Assembly (NCBI GenBank): GCA_963965975.1
Contig: OZ014415.1
Span: 3,353,001-3,417,000 of the forward strand
Origin: Xestospongia bergquistia
Taxonomy: Eukaryota > Porifera > Demospongiae > Haplosclerida > Petrosiidae
Length of the DNA stretch: 64,000 bases
Direction of reading: 5' to 3'
Numbering within the stretch: the stretch's first letter is position 1; each line of letters starts with the position of its first letter. The position numbers and the translations under genes were made by a program. Positions 11,001 to 21,850 of the stretch are shown here, piece by piece. Under the pieces are notes generated by a model. The model was not told the DNA's origin. It saw only the letters and a program-made list of their open reading frames with translations, and did not search any database.

Positions 11001-14000
11001 AATTCTTGAGTCTTCACTGAAAGATGTGCTTTTAAAAAAAGGTTTTTCAGACTTTTGAAGCTTTTTGTTCATTTGACGCTACTTTTGGCAGTATTCTTAA
11101 GAAGTACAGACGTTTTGCTACCCTCCACTATAGTTTGGTGGCCACCAGTGCTGTGTTTGCCAAATTAAAGTATTCCCAAGCCATTTGCCTGGCTAACAGA
11201 CACACACACACACATACACACTGAGAGACTGCAGCAACCCTCACTATGCACCCATGCACAGCGAGGTTAACTACATATGCTGCTATTTTACACATGAACC
11301 TTGATATATACCCAAAAGGACTAAAATTTTGACATGCAATGCTAGAGCTTATTATTCATTATTTTATTTAATGCTAATTATTTTTATTTATTATGTTTAT
11401 TTACGTACCTCCAGTAACAATTGGTGTAGATGTAACTATAGAATCACTTGAAGAAGATAAAAACCTTGTTAGAAGATATGTGCTACTTGTTAAAGAGTAT
11501 GGAGTTTTTGATCCTGTGTCTACATGAATATGGTAAGATTAAAAAAATTAGGATGTGATCTTAAAACAAATATTAGATTTAAGGTTTGATGTTGTAAAAA
11601 TGGCATGTATAAAAACAAATACAAAATTAGGAAAAAATATTTTATTTCATAAGCATCAGTTATTTTATAAGCTTGTGGCATTTTTGTTAAAGGAATGTAA
11701 ATTGATCAATATAGCATTGTTTTTCCAGCCATGTTTATAAATATGAATGTGGACCTTCTGATTTTGTCTTACCAAGTGTATTTATTCGCGAAAGTGAAAC
11801 TGTAGAAGATGAAGAATAAGTAGGATCACAACCAATGTCAGCTATATCATTGCAACAATCATTGAAAATGTAACAGTGTTGATCACAATGACATCCATTA
11901 TTGCTACAAGAGGATGACAGGAACCAAACACAACATCCAGAATAGCTGAGTTTAAGTGCCAAACATGACCCTAAAATTAACATAAGATGGACAACTTATT
12001 TTAATTCATATCGTTCATTTACCTCCAGTAACAGTTGATGTAGGTATAAGAACAGAAATACTTGAAAAAGATGAAAAACTCACTGGAAGATTTGTACTAC
12101 TTGTTAAAGGATATAGGGTTTTAGATTCTATGTTTACATAAAAATTGTAAAAGATCATAATTATCACAATTATCATGTAATCATAAACCAATCACAAATA
12201 TCAATCACAAATATCAATCAAGTATGATACTACTTTACACATAACCTGAAATCTTAATATGTGTTAAAAAACTGAAATCTTACTGGATTGAAATTTGACT
12301 ACCACAATAAAGATGTGAGCTTAAAAATAAATGTGAGAGAGGGTTTTGAGATGAGATGCAATGTTAAAGCTAATTATTATCTTATTTTATTTAATGCTAA
12401 TTATTTTTATTTATTATGTTTATTTACCTCCAGTAACAATTGGTGTAGATGTAACTATAGAATCACTTGAAGAAGATAAAAAACTTGTTAGAAGATATGT
12501 GCTACTTGTTAAAGAGTATGGAGTTTTTGATCCTGTGTCTACATGAATATAGTAACAAAATTAATAATTATTGAACTGATCACAAGTATCACATTACTGC
12601 TAAATATGCTACTATTTTACACCAAAAAATGTTAGAAAGAATCTTTCATATATGTGATAATAATACTGAATTTTGATCACATCAATTAGGATGTGATATT
12701 AGATTTAAGATTTGATATTGTCAAGATTGCATGCACAAAAGCAAATACAAAATTAGAAAAAAATATTTTATTTCACAAAAAATTCAAAGCATTAGTTATT
12801 TTATAAACTTGTGGCATTTTTTGTTAATGGAAAGTACATTGCTCGATATATTTCCAGCCATGTTTACAAATATGAATGTGAACCTTCTGATTTTGTCTTA
12901 CCAAGTGTATTTATTTGTGAAACTGAAACTGTAGAAGACGAAGAATAAGTAGGATGACAACCAATATCAGCTACATCAGAACAACAATCATTCCAAATGT
13001 AACAGTTTTGATCACAATGACATCCATTATTACTACAAGGTGGTGACAGCCACCAAACACAACATCCAGAATAGCTGAGTTTAAGTGCCAAACATGACCC
13101 TAAAATTAACATAAGATGGACAACTTATTTTATTCATATCGTTCATTTACCTCCAGTAACAGTTGATGTAGGTATAAGAACAGACGTTCCTGAAAAAGAT
13201 GAAAAACTCACTGGAAGATTTGTACTACTTGTTAAAGGATATAGGTTTTAGATTCTATTTTTACATAAAAAATTAATTGTAAAAGATCATAATTATCACA
13301 ATTATCATGTAATCATAAACTAATCACAAATATCAATCAGTAACTAAGTATGATACTACTTTACACATAACCTGAAATCTTAATATGTGTTAAAAAACTG
13401 AAATCTTACTGGATTAAAATTTGACTACCACAATAAAGACGTGAGCTTAATAATAAATGTGTGAGAGGGTTTTGAGATGAGATGCAATGTTAAAGCTAAT
13501 TATTTCTTATTTTATTTAATGCTAATTATTTTTATTTATTATGTTTATTTACCTCCAGTAACAATTGGTGTAGATGTAACTATAGAATCACTTGAAGAAG
13601 ATAATAAACTTGTTAGAAGATATGTGCTACTTGTTAAAGAGTATGGAGTTTTTGATCCTGTGTCTACATGAATATGGTAACAAAATTAATAATTATTGAA
13701 CTGATCACAAGTATCACATTACTGCTAAATATGCTACTATTTTACAACAAAAATTTTAGAAAGAATCTTTCATATATGTGATAATAATACTGAATTTTGA
13801 TCACATCAATTAGGATGTGATATTAGATTTAAGATTTGATATTGTCAAGATTGCATGCACAAAAGCAAATACAAAATTAGGAGAAAATATTTTATTTCAT
13901 AAAAATTCAAAACATCAATAACTTTATAACTTGTGGCATTTTTCATTAATGGAGATTGTTGGAATGTACATTGCTCAATATAACATTATTTATCCAGCCA

Positions 14001-17000
14001 TGTTTATAAATATGAATGTGAACCTTCTGATTTTGTCTTACCAAGTGTATGAAATAGAGAAAGTGAAACTGTAGAAGAAGTAGGATGACAACCAATATCA
14101 GCTACATCAGAACAACAATCATTCAAAATGTAACAGAATTGATCACAATGACATCCATTATTGCTACAAGTTGGTGACAGCAACCAAACACAACATCCAG
14201 TATAGCTGAGTTTAAGTGCCAAACATGACCCTAAAATTAACATAAGATGGACAACTTATTATTCATATTGTTCATTAACCTCCAGTAACAGTTGATGTAG
14301 GTATAAGAACAGACATACTTGAAAAAGATGAAAAACTCACTGGAAGATTTGTACTACTTGTTAAAGGATATAGGGTTTTAGATTCTATGTTTAAATAAAA
14401 ATTGTAAAAGATGATAATTATTATAATTATCATAAACCTATCACAAATATCACATCAGTAACTAAATATGATACTACATTACACACAACCTGTAATCTTT
14501 ATATGTGTTGAAAAACTGAAATTTTACTGGATTAAAATTTGACTACCACCAATATGAGCTTAAAAATATATAAATATGAGAGAGGGTTTTGAGATGAGAT
14601 GCAATGTTAAAGCTAATTATTTATTATTTTATTTAATGCTAATTATTTTTATTCATTATGTTTATTTACCTCCAGTAACAATTGGTGTAGATGTAACTAT
14701 AGAATCACTTGAAGAAAATGAAAAACTTGTTAGAAGATATGTGCTACTTGTTAAAGAGTATGGAGTTTTTGACACTGTGTCTACATGAATATGGTTAAAA
14801 AATTAATAATTATTGAACTGATCACAAGTATCACATCACTGCTACATATGCTACTATTTTACAACAAAAATGTTTGGAACAATCTTTCATGTATTTCATA
14901 ATAATACTGAATTCTGATCACATTAATTAGGATGTGATCTTAAAACGAATATTAGATTTAAGATTTGATATTGTAAAGATTACACGTACAAAAATACACA
15001 AAATTAGGAAAAAATATTGTATTTCATAAAAATTCAAAGCATTGGTTATTTTATAAGCTTGTGGCATTTTTTGTTAATGTAATGTACATTGCTCAATATA
15101 ACATTGTTTTTCCAGCCATCTTTATAAATATGAATGTGGACCTTCTGATTTTGTCTTACCAAGTGTATTTATTTGTGAAAGTAAAACTATAGAAGACGAA
15201 GAATAAGTAGAATGACAACCAATATCAGCTATATCAGAACAACAATCATTGAAAATGTAACAGTGTTGATCACAATGACATCCATTATTACTACAAGGTG
15301 GTGACAGCAACCAAACACAACATCCAGAATAGCTGAGTTTAAGTGCCAAACATGACCCTAAAATTAACATAAGATGGACAACTTATTTTATTCATATCGT
15401 TCATTTACCTCCAGTAACAGTTGATGTAGGTATAAGAACAGAAGTACTTGAAGAAGATGAAAAACTCACTGGAAGATTTGTACTACTTGTTAAAGGATAT
15501 AGGGTTTTAGATTCTATGTTTACATAAAAATTGTAAAAGATCATAATTATTGTTATTGTTATTCATAGTATCCATTACCTCCAGTAACAATTGGTGTAGA
15601 TGTAACTATAGAATCACTTGAAGAAGATAATAAACTTGTTAGAAGATATGTGCTACTTGTTAAAGAGTATGGAGTTTTTGATCCTGTGTCTACATGAATA
15701 TGGTAACAAAATTAATAATTATTGAAATGATCACAAGTATCACATCACTGCTACATATGGTATTATTTTACAACAAAAATGTTGTAAAGAATCTTTCATG
15801 TATGTCATAATAATACTGACTTTTGATCACATTAATTAGGATGTGGTCTTAAAACGAATATTAGATTTAAGATTTGATATTGTATAGATTGCATGTACAA
15901 AAACAAATACAAACTAGGAAAAAATATTTTATTCCATAAAAATTCAAAGCATCAGCAATTTTATAAGCTTCTTGCATTTTCGTTAATGGAATGTACATTG
16001 CTCAATATAACATTGTTTTTCCAACAATGTTTATAAATATGAATATGGACTTCTGATTTTGTCTTACCAAGTGTATTTATTTGTGAAAGTGAAACTGTAG
16101 AAGATGAAGAATAAGTATGATGACAACCAATATCAGCTACATCAGAACAACAATCATTCCAAATGTAACAGTTTTCATCACAATAGCATCCATTATTGCT
16201 ACAAGGTGGTGACAGTGACAATACACAGCATCCAGAATAGCTGAGCTTAAGTGCCAAACATGAGCCTAAAAATAACATAAGATGGAGAACTAACTTATTT
16301 TAATTCATAGTATTCACTTACCCCCATTAACAGTTGGTGTAGGTGTAAATGCAGAACTACTTGAAGAAGATGAAAAACTCACTGGAATATTTGTATTACT
16401 TGTTAAAGGATATAGGGTTTTAGATTCTATGTTTACATAAAAATTGATAATTATTGTTATTTATCATAATATAATGATGAATTGATCACTAATATCACAT
16501 CAGTAACTAAATATGATATTACTTTACACATAAGCTGTAATCTTAATATGTGTTAAAAACTGAACTTTTACTGGATTAAAATTTGACTACCACAATAAAG
16601 ATGTGAGCTTAAAAATAAATGTGAGAGAGGGTTTTGAGATGACATGTAATGTTAAAGCTAATTATTTATTATTTTATTTAATGATAATTACTTTTATTTC
16701 ATTAACAAAATTAATAATTATTGAAATGATCACAAGTATCACATCACTGCTACATATGCTACTATTTTACAACAAAAATTTTAGAAAGAATCTTTCATAT
16801 ATGTGATAATAATACTGAATTTTGATCACATCAATTAGGATGTGATATTAGATTTACAATTGATATTGTCAAGATTGCACGCACAAAAGCAAATACAAAA
16901 TTAGGAAAAAATATTTTATTTAATTTCATAAAATTCAAAACATCAGTAATTTTATAAGCTTGTGGCATTTTTTGTTAATGGAAATAGTTGTAATGTACAT

Positions 17001-19597
17001 TGCTCAATATAACATTGTTTTTCCAGCCATGTTTATAAATATGAATATGGACCTTCTGATTTTGTCTTACCAAGTGTATTAATTGGAGAAAGTGAAACTG
17101 TAGAAGATGAAGAAGAAGCAGAATGACAACCAATATTAGCTATATCATTACAACAATCGTTAAAAATGTAACAGTTTTCATCACAATAGCATCCATTATT
17201 GCTACAAGATGGTGAGATTGAAAATACACAACATCCAGAATAGCTGAGTTTAAGTGCCAAACATGAGCCTAAAAATAACATAAGATGGAGAACTAACTTA
17301 TTTTAATTCATAGTATTCACTTACCTCCATTAACAATTGGTGTAGGTATAAATGCAAAACTACTTGAAGAAGATGAAAAACTCACTGGAATATTTGTACT
17401 ACTTGTTAAAGGATATAGAGTTTTAAATTCTATGTTAAAATAAAAATTGTAAAAAAATAAAAATTATTATAATTATCCTTTAAAAACAATTGATCACAAA
17501 CATCACATCACTAACTACATATGCTACTACTTTACACATAAACAATATCCTTGATATATATCAAAAAACTAAATTTTACTGAACTAAAATTTGTTAATGA
17601 TGTATGCACATGAGATATACAAGTGTACCAAATTTTAGATTGATTTAAGTTTATTATAATGAAGTAAGAGCTTACCACAAACATTTGTGACTTCATTATT
17701 TTCAATAAAATATCTTGGAGTGCAATCTACACACTCATCAAGATAACAAACTGCATTGGGATAGTTAGTACAAACACTGTTATCACAAATATCTGAACTA
17801 CATTTCTTGGTTGGTTGACCAAATGAACAGCCTACATGAATAATAATAATTACATGTAAAGTAATCATTATATAGAAATGTTATTATAGTATATAACTCA
17901 CCACAAAGATCACTACATTCATTAAGAGTCCAAAATCGATTTCCATTTCCATGACAACCACCATAAATGAATAATTCACATTGACTCGAACTGGTGTTAT
18001 AAAACCAACGAGAAAATCTACCTTTACACGGTCCAACTTCAGGAGGTAGAAGGCAAGTAGCTGAAAAATTAATATTATTAAAGTTATTTGTACAAATTAA
18101 TAATATTTATATAATATGTGAATACATGGACAAAATTTACAAATGGCATAATTATAGCCTGTATTTGTAAAGTCAATTAATTACCATTGGTTCTTGGAAT
18201 GTTAATGAGATTTAATTTCATGGCTCCAACATAACTGTACCCTGCATAATCTGTCCAACCATAGATTGAAACAAACAATTTACCATTTGGGTTAGGATGT
18301 TGTACTGTATTGGTACCACTAAAAGATGTTGAATATCCATATCCATAGATAGAACCATCTGATGCATATAGTAAAATCCATGGTGGATTGATGAGAATAC
18401 TGTTGATCAATAAACTCTGGTTAAAGTAAGCATCATTTGGTGCAACCACACTGTAATAATTAGTACCACTTGACAGCAATGCAGAGAACTGAATTGAATG
18501 TACATATTGTTCTATTGGTGGCACTGTGTTAAGGGAAGGGTCACCAAAGTTACCACCAGCATACCATGTACTAACACCAATTTGAGCAACATAAATCGGT
18601 TGATCAGAGATAATACTACAGTATACATTGTTAGTTGTGTAAAACCAATTAGTGTTGTTTTCATCAAATTTGATATGTTCTGATGTGTAATGTGTACCAC
18701 AGGTTTTGACTGCATTTGTTTTATTGGTAGTAGCAATTACTTTATAACTTTGCCCATTGTTTCGACCTATGTGAGGTGATAACAGAAATGTCTTACCCCA
18801 TGTTATTGTAGGTGTCAGTTGTGTAACAATAGGGTCAGCATCAGTAGTCCCAGCGGGAACTTGGGCACCTTCATGTCCACTGATAATTGTCAGTGGACTG
18901 TCAGATATAATTTTAGTTCCAGTAAGATCAACATTCGGCTTAAAAACAAAGAAAGTCTGAAGTGAATGAAGAACAAAGTTAAAGAAATGCCCAGCTGAAA
19001 CAGTTCTATTAATAGCAGCAATGTCCTGAGGATCTGATGGAACAGTAATGTCATTGTTTGGAATGATAGTCACATTACTGTTATTAAGGCAACCAATAAT
19101 CATGAACTGACTTGTCTGATCACTCCAACCTAATGTAGACACAACATAGTATGTGTATTGAGTTGTTGGCTGTTTATGACATGGAAGAGCTAAATAAGAA
19201 TTGAAATCGTTCTGACTACGGTAGCTCCATGCAATAACTGATATTGGCTCAGTGTCTAGTGAGTAAACTTTAAGACCCTTTCTTCTCCAGGAATAGCTGT
19301 GATCTATCACTTCGTAACTTGATGGTATAGCGACTTTATGAGGGTTGTGATAACTAGTTGTACCCACATATGAGAAATTGTCATCAAGTGATGTAACTTT
19401 GAAAGTAACAGGATTTGTTTTCATAGTATGAACATACAACGTACGCACATTAGATCCATGTACATGTTCATAGAATCCTACAAAGAACTCACTACTGTAT
19501 GTGCTGAGGTCAATTTGTGACTCTATAATGAAGAACATGACATTGGAATACATAGCAACAAGGTAATTATTTAACTCTATTGAATCTATAAAAATTC
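7905..19597 (-). CDS. Large membrane protein: IgGFcBP-N, Kunitz, Cys-rich, six SMB-like repeats, TM, tyrosine-motif tail
   Basis: Exon model on the minus strand, 5' to 3': IgGFcBP-N 18185-19597; Kunitz 17902-18060; Cys-rich 17676-17831; then alternating linker (L1, L2) and somatomedin-B-like (SMB) exons from 17429 to 11409; Ser/Thr stalk 8299-8379; membrane span 8152-8253; tail 7905-8095 ending in TAA. Every internal exon boundary is GT-AG and in phase 1, so the modules join in frame. The likely product is a type I surface protein with an adhesive, protease-inhibitor-bearing ectodomain and a signalling-type tail. The signal-peptide exon was not found; a MITE lies directly upstream at 19624-19896. 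Joining the SMB array to the TM exons across 8.4-11.4 kb is inference: two genes are possible. One linker exon (13151-13254) is frameshifted but skippable. Confidence 0.6.
8152..8253 (-). CDS. Transmembrane-segment exon
   Basis: Acceptor cttgtatctag, donor gtgagt, length 102 bp, phase 1 at both ends. It encodes a short Tyr-Gly-Ala lead, then about 27 residues of almost pure Ile/Val/Leu/Thr, then Tyr-Lys as a stop-transfer. A single-pass membrane span. Confidence 0.7.
8299..8379 (-). CDS. Ser/Thr-rich stalk exon
   Basis: 81 bp, phase 1 at both ends, acceptor atcatatag and donor gttagt. It encodes 27 residues dominated by Thr, Ser, Val and Pro, similar in character to the linker exons upstream. 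A probable O-glycosylated juxtamembrane stalk. Confidence 0.5.
8648..9060 (+). pseudogene. Inverted, broken linker + SMB cassette
   Basis: On the plus strand, opposite to the main array, 8648-8750 matches a linker exon (starts Glu-Ser-Lys-Thr-Pro, ends Val-Thr-Gly; the donor is changed from ggaggtaaat to ggaagtaaat). From about 8807 an SMB-like exon follows, with the CDENC, CCSD and IGC steps, but it has a stop after the Cys-Cys pair and frameshifts. It lies within the presumed intron between the SMB array and the stalk exon. Confidence 0.6.
9378..9720 (+). pseudogene. Second inverted linker + SMB cassette, degenerate
   Basis: Plus strand: a linker-like exon near 9378-9482, ending Val-Thr-Gly-Gly with an intact ggtaaatg donor, then an SMB-like exon near 9534-9690 with CSNNGCYCD and NDCCSDIAD steps. 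One framework cysteine is Ser (CDQSSY), another position differs (DIS-C), and the linker contains stops. A relic sharing orientation with the previous cassette. Confidence 0.6.
10050..10360. pseudogene. Worn cassette remnant
   Basis: Contains the cassette's conserved intronic stretch (gagaaggttttgagatgaca type, also at 12338, 13464, 14585 and 16630) followed by a scrambled linker exon around 10225-10350 (minus strand, stops within). It marks the downstream edge of the tandem array. Confidence 0.45.
10615..11270. mobile_element. ~656-bp insertion with 12-bp terminal inverted repeats
   Basis: Ends ttaacctcgctg (10615-10626) and cagcgaggttaa (11259-11270) are exact inverted repeats. The interior differs from all other copies of the 1.1-kb cassette, whose sequence resumes at ctacatatgct right after 11270. 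It contains a short (CA)n near 11200 and no coding frame. A non-autonomous DNA transposon, class unknown. Confidence 0.6.
11773..11970 (-). CDS. Somatomedin-B-like exon 1
   Basis: 198 bp, phase 1-1, acceptor ttttag and donor gtaaga. Cysteine pattern C-x(n)-CC-x(n)-C-x4-GC-x-CD-x2-C-x4-DCC-x7-C. The CxCDxxCxxxxDCC core is the SMB hallmark, a small disulfide knot for protein binding. The upstream Cys-Cys differs from the usual Cys-x-Gly-Arg-Cys, so this is an SMB variant. A Ser-rich tail follows. Confidence 0.65.
12902..13099 (-). CDS. Somatomedin-B-like exon 2
   Basis: 198 bp, intact frame, same cysteine framework (CHCDQNC, NDCCSD). Its upstream L1 partner at 13151-13254 is frameshifted. Confidence 0.65.
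14042..14230 (-). CDS. Somatomedin-B-like exon 3
   Basis: 189 bp, three codons shorter than its siblings because the Ser-rich tail lost nine bases. The frame and all framework cysteines are kept (CHCDQFC, NDCCSD). Confidence 0.65.
15160..15357 (-). CDS. Somatomedin-B-like exon 4
   Basis: 198 bp, intact frame, CHCDQHC and NDCCSD steps present, nearly identical to exon 1. Confidence 0.65.
16068..16265 (-). CDS. Somatomedin-B-like exon 5
   Basis: 198 bp, intact frame; CYCDENC replaces CHCDQHC, a subtype shared with exon 6. The acceptor is atttttag. Confidence 0.65.
17071..17268 (-). CDS. Somatomedin-B-like exon 6 (most N-terminal)
   Basis: 198 bp, intact frame, CYCDENC and NDCCND steps. The first SMB module after the Cys-rich exon and one linker. 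Confidence 0.65.
17676..17831 (-). CDS. Short Cys-rich module exon
   Basis: 156 bp, phase 1-1, acceptor attcatgtag, donor gtaagc. 52 residues with about nine cysteines spaced C-x9-C-x3-C-x4-C-x6-C-x4-C-x2-C before a final Val-Cys-Gly. Size and spacing suggest an EGF-like or other small disulfide module; I cannot name the family. Confidence 0.5.
17902..18060 (-). CDS. Kunitz (BPTI) domain exon
   Basis: 159 bp, phase 1-1, acceptor tttttcag and donor gtgagt. It has the six-cysteine Kunitz pattern: C-x8-C, then RWFYN, then QCE-x-F-x-YGGC-x-GN-x-N-x-F, then C-x3-C. The residue after the second cysteine (the P1 site in BPTI) is Lys, which by family knowledge suits inhibition of trypsin-like proteases. 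The full domain sits in one exon between the IgGFcBP-N exon and the Cys-rich exon. Confidence 0.85.
18185..19597 (-). CDS. IgGFc-binding-protein N-terminal domain exon
   Basis: One long exon of 471 codons. It begins after a probable acceptor cattttatag at 19598-19607 and ends at a donor at 18183-18184 in phase 1. Near its start it reads 'EFFVGFYEHVHGSN', the typical opening of the IgGFcBP N-terminal domain, and it carries the family's repeated features: PLTIISGHEGAQVP, WGKTFLLSP and a late YYSVVAPND segment. Several N-x-S/T sites are present. In vertebrate FCGBP this domain precedes mucin-like von Willebrand modules; here it precedes Kunitz and SMB modules. Without the 5' exon the internal Met at 19553 would start the frame without a signal peptide, so an upstream exon is expected. 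Confidence 0.75.
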
Positions 19598-19623
19598 CTA
19601 TAAAATGAAACTGAGTATGTTAT

Positions 19624-19896
19624 ACGGAAGCCGAAGGCGGACATACAATTCCAATTCTATTTTCCATTGCTCAATGAAGTCTTAATAAAGCAAAGCGTGG
19701 AGTTGGAGCACTGCGAGCCGTCTCTTAGAATGGAGCGAAGCGACATGTTTGTAGTTAGGTTGAGGTATAGGATTTTAGTTGTTAAATATTCCATCGAAGA
19801 AGAGAAATAGTATTGGAATTGGAATTTTTGGGAAAAACTGCAAAGTTGAATATGAAATTACAAAATAAAATTGGATGTCCACCTTCGCTTTCCATA
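19624..19896. mobile_element. Complete MITE of the 'ttcggcttcc' foldback family
   Basis: 273 bp with imperfect terminal inverted repeats: acggaagccgaaggcggaca at 19624-19643 against atgtccaccttcgctttcc at the right end. The interior matches the foldback at 6790-7111 (taggattttagttgttaaatattcca and the gtctcttagaatgg block). It lies just upstream of the first visible exon of the large gene. Confidence 0.75.
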
Positions 19897-19899
19897 CAC

Positions 19900-20863
19900 T
19901 ATAGAAAGAAATAGTCACTACATTGGTGATCAATCTATTGACTATGTATGATGTTTTCAAAATAATATAGTTATTAAGCTTATTGAGTATCTACTTACAA
20001 TTATGGAGTTTTTTTTTTGACACACGCAAAAACTTGGCAGGTAAAGGGTTAATATTAAGACATTTATCTCTGTTATAAAGCTTTTCTAAAGTAGTAAACA
20101 ATGAAGTAACTGAACAGTCAAAATTTCCATCTTCTGTATTCTCAGACTAGCACAAAATTGAGTGTCGTATTCACTCTGGTCGTAAGTTATGGGAAGAGCT
20201 TGTTTAATCTGTTTGGGATTAGGATACATAACGCCCTCATAACTGATAAATTTCTATATGACTATATTGTAAAGTTGCAAGCTTATACTAGTTGTAAAGT
20301 ATTCAATTAAAATTCAGCGTCTGAATTATTCCTAAATCACGTGATACACGCAATTGTGGTATACGTTTGTAAAGAAATATTTAAACTGTTAGTAAGTTGC
20401 TCTTATTGATTCAGGAAGAATTTACTTAAAAAATTTGGTATGCACAAATTAACAGTTATAATACAGTTACGAAGCAATGATATTTCAATAACTTAAGTAT
20501 TTGGAGACGACTCAAAGTATAGATAAACATTCATATAATAGAAATAAACCTAACTATCTCTGAAGACATTAAACATTACATGCTTATATATAATATTCAC
20601 TACTTATTAATTAATGATAAAGTTATTTCTTGATAATCACTCATTTTAAGCATGTATGATATAAGCAGACCACATGAAATCTGAATGTTTCCAAGAAATT
20701 TCCTGATGAAACATTTTTATTTGATCTTTCTCCTACTTTCAAAAGAGTTGATTTATCCTTAAATTGAAGTAATTCTTTTTCTTCAAGTAAGTTTGATTCT
20801 ACTTCCTTTAAGATACATCAAATTACAAGATAAGTGAAAGTGAACTTCTGTATTATACATAGT

Positions 20864-20907
<44 letters not shown>

Positions 20908-21480
20908 TGATAATATGCATACATAATTCAAGTTGTTTGTTGTTGGTTTGACATAATTGAATCTGCAATTTTTACTGATCTACAACTTTACTGAGGTTTT
21001 AAAAATAATTGCAAAGATGATTTAAACAATTTCAATATTCTTAAGTAATATAAAAATATATGTACATACTATGCAATTAGAGTTTCAATTATGAACAAAT
21101 TCCAAATCTATAATATTATTATAATAAATGTAACTTTTTTTCAAAAAATTATTGTTCAAAAAAGAACTCAAAAAATATATATTTTTTGAAGATGATGTAA
21201 AAATAACAATTCTAAAAACAGAGCTATATTAAAATCCCAACATATGCGGACAGGGAAAGGTATATAGTACATTTTTACCTTTCATTCCTATGCACAGAAC
21301 ATTGCAATAAATAGGTATATAAATGTCGTCATCCTTTACCGATTGATATTATTTACTTATGTAGGTATTTTAATATCGATTAGTGTTGTCATCCCTACCT
21401 TGCTTCTGTCATTGCCGCTCGATTCTAGGTGACGGTTCGTTGTACTTGCTCTCAATGTTTTAGAAACAGTATAAGTATAC
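19900..21480. other. Intergenic stretch
   Basis: AT-rich, with (TA)n at about 20869-20906 and an A/T palindrome near 21168-21190 (aaaaaatatatattttttga). No gene seen. Confidence 0.5.
20869..20906. repeat. (TA)n microsatellite
   Basis: About 19 TA units without interruption. Confidence 0.9.
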
Positions 21481-21481
21481 A

Positions 21482-21800
21482 GTCATAATTTTAGTTGTAC
21501 GTTGTAGTTCTGTTATATATAGAAACAACTGAGCCACTCACATTTGTTTTGTCATATAATTTTGACACAAACCGGCCATCATAAAATTTTGTGACAAAAT
21601 AATTAAAAGGTGATCATTTGCTTCAGTATATAACAGTCCTACAATGTACAACTAGTTGAGTTAGGTTCCTGATTTTAGTCGTATATTGTAGGTCTGTTAT
21701 ATAAGGAAGAAACTGAACATCTGCCATATAAATTGGACAGAACCACCGTCATAAACGCAAAACGAAACATCAGTTTGCAATGATAAAACTTGGGTGTGTC
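21482..21800. repeat. Dispersed repeat, two direct copies and one inverted piece
   Basis: The motif ttagttgtacgttgtagttc at about 21490 recurs as ttagtcgtatattgtaggtc at about 21675, and its inverse (acagtcctacaatgtacaac) lies at 21637-21660. A related copy is at about 6672. A foldback-type dispersed repeat with no coding frame. Confidence 0.6.
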
Positions 21801-21850
21801 AATGTTTAATTAATATTAAGATCGTAATCAAAAAACTGCTCTATCGCCTA

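Larger units (their letters stand above)
11409..17429 (-). repeat. Tandem ~1.13-kb cassette array of linker and SMB exons
   Basis: L2 linkers (111 bp) at 11409-11519, 12428-12538, 13553-13663, 14670-14780 and 15579-15689. L1 linkers (105 bp) at 12023-12127, 13151-13254 (104 bp, broken), 14280-14384, 15409-15513, 16322-16426 and 17325-17429. SMB exons are listed separately. SMB starts step by 1129, 1140, 1118, 908 and 1003 bp. The two steps nearest the 5' end are short because intron blocks or the L2 exon are missing. L1 and L2 both encode about 35-37 residues rich in Ser/Thr/Pro and end Val-Thr-Gly; they resemble each other and probably arose from one ancestor. Introns are copied with the exons. 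Confidence 0.85.

Noticed and set aside
12288..14788. Plus-strand frames of 60-70 codons repeated through the SMB array (for example at 12288, 13477, 14576)
   Set aside because: They combine a conserved intronic stretch with the antisense of L2 linker exons; the minus strand carries the real modules.
18498..18736. Open frames on both strands inside the IgGFcBP-N exon
   Set aside because: Shadow frames of the 471-codon domain exon.
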